Numbered from the stretch's first letter, positions 15,938 to 24,299 are shown. The stretch: 35,879 nucleotides of DNA from Actinomycetota bacterium (GCA_004366385.1 SIRU01000050.1:1-35879); one strand, 5' to 3'. Notes: generated by a model not told the origin, from the letters alone. Numbers and translations are program-made.

Positions 15938-16596
15938 GCAACATCGAGGCGGTCGTCTTCGACCTCGACGGCGTGCTCGTGGACTCGGAGCACGTGTGGG
16001 ACGAGGTGCGCGAGACACTGGCCCGCGAGCGCGGCGGCCGCTGGCACGAGCGCGCGCAGGCGGACATGATGGGGATGAGCTCGACCGAGTGGTCGCGGTA
16101 CATGCACGACGTCATCGGGCTCGCAGAGCCACCGGAGGCGATCGACGCCGAGGTCGTGCGGCGGATGGAGATGCGGTACGCGGAGTCGCTGCCGCTCGTG
16201 GAGGGAGCAGTCGAGGCCGTGCGGCGGATTGCCGGCTCGTTCCGGCTCGCGCTCGCCTCGTCGTCGAACCGGCCGCTCATCGACCTCGTGCTGGAGCTCT
16301 CGGGGTTGGCGCAGCTCTTCGAGGCGACGGTGTCCTCGGAGGAGGTGGCGCACGGGAAGCCTGCGCCGGACGTCTTCCTCGAAGCGGCCCGTCGGCTCGG
16401 CGTCGAGCCCGCTGCGTCCGCGGCGGTCGAGGACTCGGGGAACGGGATCCGGTCGGCGCACGCAGCGGGCATGCGCGTCGTCGCGATCCCCAACCGGCGC
16501 TACCCGCCCACGCCGGACGCCCTCGCTCTCGCCGACGTCGTCCTCGCGTCGATCGTCCTCCTCACGCCCGCGGCCGTCACGCCGCCGCACGAGTAG
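15934..16596 (+). CDS. HAD-superfamily phosphatase (beta-phosphoglucomutase-like)
   Basis: A 220-residue HAD hydrolase. Motif I is FDLDGVLVDSEHVW (nucleophile Asp10, Asp12), motif II LALASSSNRP, motif III Lys in AHGKPAPDVFLEA, and motif IV AVEDSGNGIRSAHAAGMRVV. The helical cap after motif I puts it in subfamily I with phosphoglycolate phosphatase and beta-phosphoglucomutase. Substrate not determinable. The GTG start lies within the GTGTGA that ends the flavin reductase gene (4-bp overlap). Confidence 0.9.
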   Translation: MSNIEAVVFDLDGVLVDSEHVWDEVRETLARERGGRWHERAQADMMGMSSTEWSRYMHDVIGLAEPPEAIDAEVVRRMEMRYAESLPLVEGAVEAVRRIAGSFRLALASSSNRPLIDLVLELSGLAQLFEATVSSEEVAHGKPAPDVFLEAARRLGVEPAASAAVEDSGNGIRSAHAAGMRVVAIPNRRYPPTPDALALADVVLASIVLLTPAAVTPPHE

Positions 16597-16636
16597 CGCC
16601 GCCGGCACGGCCGCAAGCGACGCCGAGACGCTCCTT

Positions 16637-16651
16637 GTGGCTCTGAGCCAC
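16637..16651. repeat. GTGGCTC palindrome, copy 1
   Basis: GTGGCTC-T-GAGCCAC, a perfect 7-bp inverted repeat with one central base, flanked by CCTT and GAGC. It lies 41 bp after the HAD gene. Confidence 0.8.
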
Positions 16652-16723
16652 GAGCTCTCCGGACGGCGGCAGCGCCGCACGCTCCCAGCGCGGTCGTGGG
16701 ACGGAAGGGCGGACTCAGACCTC

Positions 16724-16738
16724 GTGGCTCTGAGCCAC
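16724..16738. repeat. GTGGCTC palindrome, copy 2
   Basis: GTGGCTC-T-GAGCCAC, with longer arms GACCT and AGGTC outside one mismatched pair, giving a 27-bp inverted repeat. Confidence 0.8.
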
Positions 16739-16824
16739 AAGGTCGTCGCAGCGCTGCCTGAGTCACGCACAGGGGTGCTTGCCGGCTCGTACATGGCCTG
16801 TACTCCGAACGATGAGCCGGGGGC

Positions 16825-17136
16825 TCACGACCGGCGGCGTCGCTCAGCGGCGAGCGTGGAGTCTCGCAGCTGCAGTGCGACCCGCTCGGGGCGGGGCGCG
16901 CGGCCCCTCGCCAGGTCCGAGGCGAGGTCGCCCGCGATCTCCCTCAACTCGCGGCGTCGGGCGCGCTCGGCGCGGATCAAGCGCCGGAGATGCACGTAGC
17001 TCGGCCGTGGGAGGCCGAGCCGGTCTGCGACCTCACCGACCTTGCGACACGTCTCGGCCATCGGGAGCCGTTCATCGTCGAGGCGTCGTGCTGCAGCGAC
17101 GAGCCGCGGGTCGTAGCGCGGGGCCGAGCGGGGCAT
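16825..17136 (-). CDS. Small helix-turn-helix protein
   Basis: A 103-residue, strongly basic protein. The central part MAETCRKVGEVADRLGLPRP followed by SYVHLRRLIRAERARRRE looks like a helix-turn-helix (skip, 'xGLPRPSY' turn). Similar small HTH proteins are known from Thermoleophilia-type genomes; function not established. ATG 17136 is favoured over GTG 17139 because GACACT lies exactly 6 nt upstream and GGAG is also close. Copies 1 and 2 of the GTGGCTC palindrome lie beyond its 3' end and copy 3 lies 115 bp before its start, so it may be related to those sites. Confidence 0.65.
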   Translation of the reverse strand: MPRSAPRYDPRLVAAARRLDDERLPMAETCRKVGEVADRLGLPRPSYVHLRRLIRAERARRRELREIAGDLASDLARGRAPRPERVALQLRDSTLAAERRRRS

Positions 17137-17250
17137 CACTCCAGTGTCGCGGCCCGAGCGTCGAGAGCCGTGTCGTCATGTCGACAAGAGCTCACACGAA
17201 GCGCAACAAGCCTTCGGTCGAGCGTGCGTGTCGTGGGGAGTCATGCGAAA

Positions 17251-17265
17251 GTGGCTCAGAGCCAC
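17251..17265. repeat. GTGGCTC palindrome, copy 3
   Basis: GTGGCTC-A-GAGCCAC between the HTH gene start and the end of the ketosynthase gene. The outer arms are not conserved here. Confidence 0.8.
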
Positions 17266-17332
17266 AAACACCGCCTGTCCGCAGCCGCATGCGCCTCGGC
17301 GGGCGCGAAGCCAAGGCGTCGGCCGCGTGGTG

Positions 17333-18562
17333 CTACCCGACGCGTCCCAGCAGCACGCACGCGTTGTGCCCGCCGAGGCCCATCGCGTTCGACAGCGCCA
17401 CCTCCACCTGCTGCGTGCGCGCGTCGTTCGGCACGTAGTCGAGGTCGAGCTCGGGGTCGGGCGTGCGGTAGTTGATCGTCGGCGGCAGCACGCCCTCGTG
17501 CAGCGCGAGCACGCACATCATCGCCTCGACCGCGCCGGCGGCCCCGAACAGGTGCCCCGTCACCGACTTCGTCGACGAGACGGCCAGCGTGCCCGCATGC
17601 TCCCCGAACACCTCCTCGATCGCCTTCGTCTCCGCGAGGTCGCCCTGCGGCGTCGAGGTCCCGTGGGCGTTCACGTATCCGACCCGCTCCGGCTCGAGAC
17701 CGGCCCGCGTCAACGCCGCCCGCATCATCTCCGCCACGCCGACCGACTCGGGATCCGGCTGCGCCATGTGGTGCGCGTCGTTCGAGGTCCCGTACGCGAG
17801 CACCTCGGCGTACACCCGCGCGCCGCGCGCGGTCGCCCGCTCCAGATCCTCGAGGACGAGCACGCAGGCGCCCTCCCCCATGACGAACCCGGCCCGCGTC
17901 GCGTCGAACGGCCGCGACGCCCGCGTCGGATCCTCCTCCTCGGCGACGAGCCCGCGCATCGCACAGAACCCCGCGAGGATCACCGGGTGCATGCAGGCCT
18001 CGGTCCCGCCGGCGAGCACGACGTCCGCGTCGCCGCGCCTGATCGTCTCCGCGGCCTCGCCGACGGCGTGCGACCCGGTCGCGCATGCGGACACGGGCGC
18101 GTAGTTCGGGCCGCGCAGCCCGAGGTCGATCGCGATCTGCCCGCTCGCCGAGTCGACGAGCACGTTGGGGAGGAACCATGGCGAGACCCGGCTCGGGCCG
18201 CGCTCGGCAAGCACCTCGTTCTGTGCGAGCACGCCCGTGACGCCGCCGATCGCGGAGCCGACGAGGATGCCTGCGCGCGCGGGGTCGACGCCCTCGACGC
18301 CCGCATCCGCCCACGCCTCGCGCGCGGCCGCGACTGCGAGCACGACGTTCCGCTCCAGCCGCCGCGCGTCCTTCGCGCCGACGACCGCCTCCGGCTCGAA
18401 GCCCTTCACCTCGGCCGCGATGCGCACCGGGAACGCCGACGCGTCGAACGACTCGATGAACCCGACGCCGCTCCGCCCCTCGACCGCCGCCTCCCACGTC
18501 GAGCGTGCGTCGAGCCCGAGCGGCGTGACGGCTCCAAGCCCGGTGACGGCGACGCGACGCAT
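17333..18562 (-). CDS. fabF: Beta-ketoacyl-ACP synthase (KAS II type)
   Basis: A 409-residue condensing enzyme of fatty acid (or polyketide) elongation. The active-site Cys160 is in PVSACATGSHAV; the two His residues are in NAHGTSTPQGD and KSVTGHLFGAAGA, the C-H-H triad of FabF. The end NAMGLGGHNACVLL is typical. No acyl carrier protein or other fab gene lies next to it, so FabF-like is safer than a firm pathway claim. ATG 18562 has TAGGCT 7 nt upstream. A GTGGCTC palindrome (copy 4) covers the -35 zone of this promoter. Confidence 0.93.
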   Translation of the reverse strand: MRRVAVTGLGAVTPLGLDARSTWEAAVEGRSGVGFIESFDASAFPVRIAAEVKGFEPEAVVGAKDARRLERNVVLAVAAAREAWADAGVEGVDPARAGILVGSAIGGVTGVLAQNEVLAERGPSRVSPWFLPNVLVDSASGQIAIDLGLRGPNYAPVSACATGSHAVGEAAETIRRGDADVVLAGGTEACMHPVILAGFCAMRGLVAEEEDPTRASRPFDATRAGFVMGEGACVLVLEDLERATARGARVYAEVLAYGTSNDAHHMAQPDPESVGVAEMMRAALTRAGLEPERVGYVNAHGTSTPQGDLAETKAIEEVFGEHAGTLAVSSTKSVTGHLFGAAGAVEAMMCVLALHEGVLPPTINYRTPDPELDLDYVPNDARTQQVEVALSNAMGLGGHNACVLLGRVG

Positions 18563-18569
18563 GGCGCGG

Positions 18570-18575
18570 AGCCTA
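18570..18575 (-). promoter_or_regulatory. -10 box of the ketosynthase gene
   Basis: TAGGCT on the minus strand, 7 nt before ATG 18562. Palindrome copy 4 begins 13 bp farther upstream. Confidence 0.5.
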
Positions 18576-18588
18576 GCGCCGCGACCTC

Positions 18589-18603
18589 GTGGCTCAGAGC
18601 CAC
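18589..18603. repeat. GTGGCTC palindrome, copy 4
   Basis: GTGGCTC-A-GAGCCAC, flanked by GACCTC and AAAGTG, in the -35 region of the ketosynthase promoter. Confidence 0.8.
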
Positions 18604-18648
18604 AAAGTGACTCTCGCGCGCGCTCGCTCGCGGCCGGGCATGAACCTT

Positions 18649-18663
18649 GTGGCTCAGAGCCAC
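18649..18663. repeat. GTGGCTC palindrome, copy 5
   Basis: GTGGCTC-A-GAGCCAC with outer arms ACCT/AGGT, exactly 60 bp from copy 4. It ends 4 bp before the -10 box of the ligase gene. Confidence 0.8.
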
Positions 18664-18667
18664 GAGG

Positions 18668-18673
18668 TAGGTT
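18668..18673 (+). promoter_or_regulatory. -10 box of the ligase gene
   Basis: TAGGTT ends 6 nt before GTG 18680; palindrome copy 5 abuts it. Confidence 0.5.
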
Positions 18674-18679
18674 CCGGTC

Positions 18680-19729
18680 GTGCCTCGTTCGCGCAGCCGT
18701 TCCTCGTCCGAGCCCGTCGAGCGGCCGGCCGGCCTCGACCCCGCCGTCCCTTTCCCGCTGATGGAGGCGGAGCTCGTGCGCGAGCTCCCGGAGGGTGGCG
18801 AGTGGCAGTACGAGCCGAAGTGGGACGGCTTCCGCGGGCTCCTCGAGAACACCACCGGCGAGCTCCGGCTGTGGTCGCGGAACGCGCGCCCCCTCCTTCG
18901 CTACTTCCCGGAGCTCGAGCCTCTCGGCAAGCTCCTCCCGCCGAGCTCCGCCCTCGACGGGGAGATCGTCATCGAGCGCGACGGCGTCCTCGACTTCGAC
19001 GCCATGCAGACGCGCCTCCATCCCGCGGAGAGCCGCGTGCGCAAGCTCTCGGCGGAGATCCCGGCGCGCTTCGTCGCGTTCGACATGCTCACGTGGAAGG
19101 GCGACGAGACGTGGCGCGAGCCGCTGGCGAAGCGCCGCACGAAGCTCCAGCGAAGCGCGCGCCGCTTCGGCCTCTCCCCCGCGACGCGCGACCGCGACGA
19201 GGCGCTCGAGTGGCTCGACCGCTTCGAGGCGCTCGGGCTCGACGGCGTCGTCGCGAAACGCCGAGACCTCCCCTACCTCCCCGGGTCGCGCGAGGCCGTC
19301 GTGAAGGTGAAGCCGGAGAAGACCGCGGACTGCGTGGTCGTCGGCCTGCGCTGGAAGTCGAAGCCTGACCGCATCGCCACCGTGCTCCTCGGCCTCCACG
19401 GCGACGACGGCGGGATCGACTACGTCGGCACGGCCGCGGTCGCGCCCGCACGGCACGACGAGGTCGCGCGCCGCGTGCTCCCGCTGCTCGAGGACGCGCC
19501 CGAGCGCCGCTTCTCGGAGCCGAGCCGCTGGGGCGGCGGCGAGCTCGAGGAGTCGCCGGTGCGGCCGGAGCTCGTGGTCGAGGTGCGCTACGACAAGGTG
19601 CAGGCGAGCCGCTTCCGCCACGGGACGAAGCTGATCCGCTTCCGCGACGACAAGGATCCCGCCCGATGCACCTGGCGGGAGCTGCGCCCGCCGAAGACCG
19701 GGGAGACGGTCTCCTCGCTGCTCGGCTGA
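18680..19729 (+). CDS. ligC: ATP-dependent DNA ligase (LigC/LigD ligase-domain type)
   Basis: A 349-residue ATP-dependent ligase that seals nicks and double-strand break ends. Motif I is YEPKWDGFR with the adenylated Lys47. Motif III-like FVAFDMLTW, motif IV LDGVVAKRRDLPY and motif V AVVKVKPEKTADCVVVG are in order, and the OB-fold domain follows (IDYVGTAAVA to RFRDDKDPARCTW). No polymerase or nuclease domain is attached, as in LigC. The polymerase is the separate convergent gene 11 bp downstream. GTG start with TAGGTT 6 nt before. Likely part of non-homologous end joining, though no ku gene is in the window. Confidence 0.92.
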   Translation: MPRSRSRSSSEPVERPAGLDPAVPFPLMEAELVRELPEGGEWQYEPKWDGFRGLLENTTGELRLWSRNARPLLRYFPELEPLGKLLPPSSALDGEIVIERDGVLDFDAMQTRLHPAESRVRKLSAEIPARFVAFDMLTWKGDETWREPLAKRRTKLQRSARRFGLSPATRDRDEALEWLDRFEALGLDGVVAKRRDLPYLPGSREAVVKVKPEKTADCVVVGLRWKSKPDRIATVLLGLHGDDGGIDYVGTAAVAPARHDEVARRVLPLLEDAPERRFSEPSRWGGGELEESPVRPELVVEVRYDKVQASRFRHGTKLIRFRDDKDPARCTWRELRPPKTGETVSSLLG

Positions 19730-19740
19730 CGCGCCGCGTA

Positions 19741-20763
19741 CTACACCTTGTTGTTCTTCTCGTCCTTCGCGCGCGACGGCTGCACCCGCGGTGGCTCGCC
19801 CGGCATCTTCGGGAAGTTCGGCGGGTAGGGCGCCTCGCCGAGACCCTCCGCCTCCTCGCGCTCGACCCACTCGAGCAGGACGCGCAGGTCACACACCGCC
19901 TCGTCGATGCCGGCGTGCACGTCGCCGAGGTCGGCGAACCGGGCCGGCATCGTCGACATCGTGAAGTCCTCGGTCTCGACTTCCGGGAGCTCGTCCCACG
20001 TCACCGGCGCGGACACGGTCGCATCGGGGCGTGCGCGCACCGAGTACGCCGATGCGATCGTGCGGTCGCGGGCGTTCTGGTTGAAGTCGATGAAGACGCG
20101 CTTCCCGCGCTCCTCCTTCCACCACGCGGTCGTCACCTTCGTCGGCAGCCGCCGCTCGACCTCGCGCGCGAACGCGAGCGCAGCGCGCCGCACGACGGGG
20201 AACTCCCACTCGGGCTCGATCCGGCACGCGACGTGGAGCCCGCGGTTCCCCGAGGTCTTCGGCCAGCCGACGTACCCGATCTCGGAGAGCACCTCCCGCA
20301 CGAGCGAAGCCACGCGCTTCCCGTCTCGGAAGGTCGTCCCCGGCTGCGGGTCGATGTCGATCCGCAGCTCGTCCGGATGCTCGGTGTCGCGGCGGCGCGA
20401 CGGCCACGGGTGGAAGTCGATCGTCGCGAGGTTCGCCGCCCACACGACCTGCGCGATCTCGGTCACGCACAGCTCGTCCGCGTGCCGCCCCGAGGGGAAG
20501 GTGACGCGCGCGACGTCGATCCAGTCGGGCCGCTTCTCCGGGACGCGCTTCTGGTAGATCGCGTCGCCCGTGACGCCGTCCGGGAAGCGCCGGAGCTGCG
20601 TGGGCCGCTCGTACAGCGCCCGCACGATCCCCTCCTCCACGGCGAGGTAGTACTCGGCGAGGTCGCGCTTCGTCTTCTTCGCCTTCGGGAAGAGCACCTT
20701 GTCCGGGTTCGTCAGCTTGACGACGCGCTCCCCCACCTCGAGCTCGACGAACGGGCTCGCCAT
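19741..20763 (-). CDS. LigD-type primase-polymerase (PolDom)
   Basis: A 340-residue archaeo-eukaryotic-primase-like polymerase of the LigD PolDom family, which fills gaps at broken ends, often with ribonucleotides. The start VVKLTNPDKVLFPKAKKTKRD is the family amino end. The metal site is RIDIDPQ (Asp136, Asp138), SGNRGLHVAC is the next motif, and FIDFNQNARDRTIASAYSVR carries the third acid and phosphate contacts. ATG 20763 is preferred to GTG 20772 because TAGCGT lies 7 nt upstream; a GGAG is 3 nt away as well. It converges on the ligase gene, so the two halves of a LigD-like system are separate here. Confidence 0.93.
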   Translation of the reverse strand: MASPFVELEVGERVVKLTNPDKVLFPKAKKTKRDLAEYYLAVEEGIVRALYERPTQLRRFPDGVTGDAIYQKRVPEKRPDWIDVARVTFPSGRHADELCVTEIAQVVWAANLATIDFHPWPSRRRDTEHPDELRIDIDPQPGTTFRDGKRVASLVREVLSEIGYVGWPKTSGNRGLHVACRIEPEWEFPVVRRAALAFAREVERRLPTKVTTAWWKEERGKRVFIDFNQNARDRTIASAYSVRARPDATVSAPVTWDELPEVETEDFTMSTMPARFADLGDVHAGIDEAVCDLRVLLEWVEREEAEGLGEAPYPPNFPKMPGEPPRVQPSRAKDEKNNKV

Positions 20764-20800
20764 TCGCTCCACGCTAGACGAAGGCGTCCGGACGGGGGAT

Positions 20801-20840
20801 TACGGTCGGCCCGGTGCACCGCCGATCTCTCTCCTCGTGA
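20801..20840 (+). promoter_or_regulatory. -10 box and possible leaderless leader ORF before binding protein 1
   Basis: TACGGT (20801-20806) is followed after 7 nt by GTG 20814, which opens an 8-codon ORF (VHRRSLSS). Its TGA (20838-20840) overlaps the GTG start of the binding-protein gene at 20837. No Shine-Dalgarno sequence precedes 20837, so coupling through this leader would explain how the gene is translated. Confidence 0.4.
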
Positions 20841-21718
20841 CCATTCGCACGCACGCGGCCGCGCTGGGCCTCGCCCTCGGAGCCCTCGCACTCGCCCTCG
20901 CGGCAACCGCGACCGGCTCGACCGGCTCGACGGAGCAGGTGCAGGGCTGCGCGAAGTCGACGCTCGCCCTGAAGACGCCCGGCAGGCTCACGCTCGCGAC
21001 GGGCAACCCGGCCGCACGGCCGTGGTGGAACGGGACGCCCGTCGAGCCGTGGAAGAAGTCGAACCCGAGCACGGGGAAGGGCTTCGAGTCCGCGCTCGCC
21101 TACGCCGTCGCGAAGCGGTTCGGGTTCTCGAAGCGGGCGGTGACCTGGATCCCGCTGTCGGTCGAGGAGGCGACGCAGCCCGGCGAGAAGCCGTTCGACT
21201 TCTACCTCGGCCAGGTGCGGTACTCCCCCGCACACGACCGGAACGTCGACTTCTCGAGCGGGTACTACCTCGTGCCGCAGGCGCTCCTCTCGCGCTCCGC
21301 TCTCCCGCTCTCGCGGGCGAAGAAGCTGTCGGAGGTACGGCCCGCCTACCTGGGCGTCGTCGCCGGCACCGTGAGCCACCGGTACACGGTCCGGCACATC
21401 AGGCCGAACGTCGGCCCGATCGCGTACGACGCGATGGAGACCGTGCTGGCGTCTCTCGAGCGCGGCTTCATGACGCACGGCCTCGTGGTCGACCTGCCGA
21501 CGGCGTACCAGATCCGCGGGCGCGTCACGGGCGGCGTCATCGTCGGGCAGTTCCCGAACAAGGGCAGCCGCGACCGCTTCGCGCTCGTCTTCGAGCAGGG
21601 CTCGTCGCTGCGCAAGTGCGTGAACAAGGCGCTCGGCCAGCTCCAGGCGAACGGCACGGTCAAGAAGCTCCAGTCCACCTGGCTGACCCCTGCCGGCGGC
21701 CAGCGCCTGCTCCGCTGA
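20837..21718 (+). CDS. Amino-acid ABC transporter substrate-binding protein 1
   Basis: A 293-residue exported solute-binding protein of family 3. Residues 1-30 are a hydrophobic signal (LGLALGALALALAATATG); no lipobox Cys is placed at the cleavage site. The mature part begins with LKTPGRLTLATGNPA and shows FDFYLGQVRYSPAHDRNVDFSS, the ligand-domain signature of this family, and VVDLPTAYQI. Two Cys (GCAK and RKCVNK) may form a disulfide. It is about half identical to the next gene by eye, a tandem duplication. First gene of the transporter cluster. Confidence 0.87.
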   Translation: MTIRTHAAALGLALGALALALAATATGSTGSTEQVQGCAKSTLALKTPGRLTLATGNPAARPWWNGTPVEPWKKSNPSTGKGFESALAYAVAKRFGFSKRAVTWIPLSVEEATQPGEKPFDFYLGQVRYSPAHDRNVDFSSGYYLVPQALLSRSALPLSRAKKLSEVRPAYLGVVAGTVSHRYTVRHIRPNVGPIAYDAMETVLASLERGFMTHGLVVDLPTAYQIRGRVTGGVIVGQFPNKGSRDRFALVFEQGSSLRKCVNKALGQLQANGTVKKLQSTWLTPAGGQRLLR

Positions 21719-21800
21719 CGCCGCGCGCGAAACGCGGAGCCCGCACGGTGGTACGCTCGCGCGATCCTGGTCACCCACCGTTCGAGGAGTGGATGAAGCG

Positions 21801-22670
21801 ATGCGCACCCTTCCGTTCGTGTTCCTGCTCGCACTCGCGCTCGTGCTCGCGGCGACGGCGACCGGCTCGCCCGACTCGCAGGCGCTCACCGGCAGCTGCG
21901 CGAAGGCGAACCTGAGCCTCAAGACCGCCGGCCGCCTGACGCTGGCGACCGACAACCCGGCCTTCCCACCCTGGTGGGGCGGCGGCGAGACCCGCAAGCC
22001 CTGGAAGGTCTCGAACCCGTACAGCGGCAAGGGCTACGAGTCCGCGGTCGCGTACGCCGTCGCGAAGCAGCTCGGCTTCTCGAAGCGTCAGGTCGACTGG
22101 ACAGCCGTGCCCTTCTCGCAGTCCTACCGGCCGGGGCCGAAGAAGTTCGACTTCTACATGGCGCAGGTCTCGTACACGAAGGAACGCGACCGCGCGGTCG
22201 ACTTCTCGAGCTCGTACTACTACGTGAAGCAGTCGCTGGTCGCCCGCAAGGGGACGCCGATCGCCCGCGCGAAGTCGATCGCCGCCATGCGCCCGTACCG
22301 CCTCGGCGCCCAGCTCGGCACCACGAGCTACCAGTACATCGTCAAGAACATCCGGCCGACCCAGAAGCCGCGTGCGTTCGACACGAACGACCTCGCGGTG
22401 CAGGCGCTGAAGAACGGGCAGATCGACGGCATCGTCGTCGACCTCCCGACCGCGTTCTACGTGACCGCGGTTCAGGTCGACGACGGCGTGATCGTCGGCC
22501 AGTTCCCGAACCGGGCCGGCCGCGAGCAGTTCGGCATGGTCTTCGAGAGCGGGTCGAAGCTCCGCCGGTGCGTGAACCGCGCGCTGAACAACCTGTGGCA
22601 GAACGGGACCATGAAGCGCCTCCAGCGGCAGTGGCTCGCCCGCGTGGGCGGGGCGCCCGAGCTGCGCTGA
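21801..22670 (+). CDS. Amino-acid ABC transporter substrate-binding protein 2
   Basis: A 289-residue paralogue of the preceding gene: both have an AATATGS signal end, LKT.GRLTLAT.NPA, then GKG.ESA.AYAVAK..GFSKR, an FDFY..QV.Y core, VVDLPTA and VIVGQFPN. Differences in PPWWGGGETRKPWK against RPWWNGTPVEPWK and elsewhere suggest a different ligand. ATG 21801 is chosen (hydrophobic signal begins at once); GAGGAG lies 11 nt upstream, and GTG 21789 is also in frame. It shares the membrane and ATPase components that follow. Confidence 0.88.
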   Translation: MRTLPFVFLLALALVLAATATGSPDSQALTGSCAKANLSLKTAGRLTLATDNPAFPPWWGGGETRKPWKVSNPYSGKGYESAVAYAVAKQLGFSKRQVDWTAVPFSQSYRPGPKKFDFYMAQVSYTKERDRAVDFSSSYYYVKQSLVARKGTPIARAKSIAAMRPYRLGAQLGTTSYQYIVKNIRPTQKPRAFDTNDLAVQALKNGQIDGIVVDLPTAFYVTAVQVDDGVIVGQFPNRAGREQFGMVFESGSKLRRCVNRALNNLWQNGTMKRLQRQWLARVGGAPELR

Positions 22671-22723
22671 CGGGCGGCGCTCGCTGGACGGCGACCGCCG
22701 CTCCCGGATCCTGAGCACCGCAG

Positions 22724-22750
22724 CCCCCCGCCCCGGCCCGGGGCGGGGGG
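22724..22750 (+). repeat. GC-only hairpin at the permease start
   Basis: CCCCCCGCCCC (22724-22734) pairs with GGGGCGGGGGG (22740-22750), loop GGCCC. It would bury the GTG start of the permease if that start is right. It has no T tract. Confidence 0.55.
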
Positions 22751-23532
22751 TGCTGATCGCGTTCGCGAGCACGGTCGTCTTCTTCGGGACGCTCGCGTTC
22801 CTGATCACACGCGCGCCCGGCTGGGACAACTTCAAGGCGTACTTCTTCGACTGGGAGCTCTACCGCGAGTCGCTGCCCGAGATCGCGAGCGCGTTCCTCC
22901 TCAACGTCAAGATCTTCCTGATCGCGGAGTCGATCATCCTCGTGACGGCGCTGGCGCTCGCGATCCTGCGCAGCCTCCCGGGGCCGGTCTTCTTCCCGAT
23001 CCGCGCGCTCGCGATCGTGTACGCCGACCTCTTCCGCGGCCTCCCCACGATCCTCGTGATCCTGATGCTCGGCTTCGGCATGCCCGCGCTCGGCGTCGAG
23101 GGCATCCCACTCGACCCCGTCTTCTGGGCCGTCGTCGCACTCGTGCTCGTCTATACCGCGTACGTGTCCGAGGTCTACCGCGCGGGGATCGAGTCGGTGC
23201 ACCCGAGCCAGGACGCTGCCGCGCGGTCGCTCGGGCTGACCCGGTTCCAGTCGCTCCGCCACGTCGTCGTCCCCCAGGCGATCCGGCGCGTGATTCCGCC
23301 GCTCCTGAACGACTTCATCGGGCTCCAGAAGGACACGGCGCTCGTGAGCACGCTCGGGGTGGTCGAGGTGCTCCGGCAGTCCCAGATCATCGAGGCGGCG
23401 AGGTTCAACGGGACCCCGTACCTCGTCGCGGCGACGCTGTTCGTCGCGCTCACGATCCCGCTCGCCCGCTTCACGGACTGGCTCGTCGCCCGTGATCGCA
23501 AGCGGCGCCTCGCGGCCGGAGTCGCACAGTGA
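22750..23532 (+). CDS. Amino-acid ABC transporter permease (HisM/GlnP type)
   Basis: A membrane subunit of about 260 residues, with hydrophobic segments from [19 protein letters not shown] onward. The cytoplasmic EAA loop reads [20 protein letters not shown] followed by [20 protein letters not shown], which contacts the ATPase. The end [12 protein letters not shown] is typical. Only GTG 22750 is a standard start, but the frame is open upstream and reads RRSRILSTAAPRPGRG, which also looks like a transporter amino end, so a non-standard start is possible. The stop overlaps the ATPase start (GTGA). Confidence 0.88.
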   Translation: MLIAFASTVVFFGTLAFLITRAPGWDNFKAYFFDWELYRESLPEIASAFLLNVKIFLIAESIILVTALALAILRSLPGPVFFPIRALAIVYADLFRGLPTILVILMLGFGMPALGVEGIPLDPVFWAVVALVLVYTAYVSEVYRAGIESVHPSQDAAARSLGLTRFQSLRHVVVPQAIRRVIPPLLNDFIGLQKDTALVSTLGVVEVLRQSQIIEAARFNGTPYLVAATLFVALTIPLARFTDWLVARDRKRRLAAGVAQ

Positions 23533-24278
23533 CGGAGACCGCGCTCCGCATCGAGGGCCTGCACAAGTCCTTCGGCAAGCTCGAGGTGCTGCGCGGGATC
23601 GACCTCGAGCTCGCCGAGCACGAAGTCGTCTGCCTCATCGGCGCGTCCGGCTCGGGGAAGTCCACGCTCCTGCGCTGCGTCAACCTCCTCGAGCCGATCG
23701 ACGCGGGACGCATCGTGCTCCACGGAGAGGAGATCACCGCGCCCGGCACCGACGTCAACCGCGTGCGGCGCGGGATCGGGATCGTCTTCCAGGCCTTCAA
23801 CCTCTTCCCGCACATGAGCGTCGTCGAGAACGTGACGCTCGGGCCGCGCAAGGCGCTCGGGCTCCCGAAGGCCGAGGCGCGCGCCCGCGGCGACGAGCTG
23901 CTCGCGCGCTTCGGTCTCGCCGCGAAGCGCGACGACTACCCCGACCGGCTCTCGGGCGGACAGCAGCAGCGGGTCGCGATCGTACGCGCGCTCGCGATGC
24001 AGCCGCGGCTGCTCCTCCTCGACGAGGTCACGAGCGCCCTCGACCCCGAGCTCGTCGCCGAGGTGCTCGAGGTGATGCGCGAGCTCGCGGCCGAGGGGAT
24101 GACGATGCTCGTCGCGACACACGAGATGGGGTTCGCGCGCGACGTCGCGCACCGCGTCTGCTTCCTCGACGGCGGCGCCATCCTGGAGGAGGGCACGCCC
24201 GCGGAGATCTTCGCCGCGCCGCGCGAGCCGCGCACGCGGCAGTTCCTCGAGCGGATCGTCGAGGCCGGCCGCCTCTGA
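23529..24278 (+). CDS. Amino-acid ABC transporter ATPase (GlnQ type)
   Basis: A 249-residue ABC ATPase that powers uptake through the permease. Walker A is GASGSGKST, the Q-loop [12 protein letters not shown], the signature LSGGQQQR, Walker [15 protein letters not shown] and the H-loop [24 protein letters not shown] is characteristic of polar amino-acid importers. It overlaps the permease by 4 bp (GTGA) and is the last gene of the cluster. Confidence 0.95.
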   Translation: MTETALRIEGLHKSFGKLEVLRGIDLELAEHEVVCLIGASGSGKSTLLRCVNLLEPIDAGRIVLHGEEITAPGTDVNRVRRGIGIVFQAFNLFPHMSVVENVTLGPRKALGLPKAEARARGDELLARFGLAAKRDDYPDRLSGGQQQRVAIVRALAMQPRLLLLDEVTSALDPELVAEVLEVMRELAAEGMTMLVATHEMGFARDVAHRVCFLDGGAILEEGTPAEIFAAPREPRTRQFLERIVEAGRL

Positions 24279-24299
24279 CACGGCACCGCGCGCGAGGCG

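Noticed and set aside
16637-18663. GTGGCTC palindromes as simple intrinsic terminators
   Set aside because: No T tracts, and two copies lie in a divergent promoter region where termination makes no sense.
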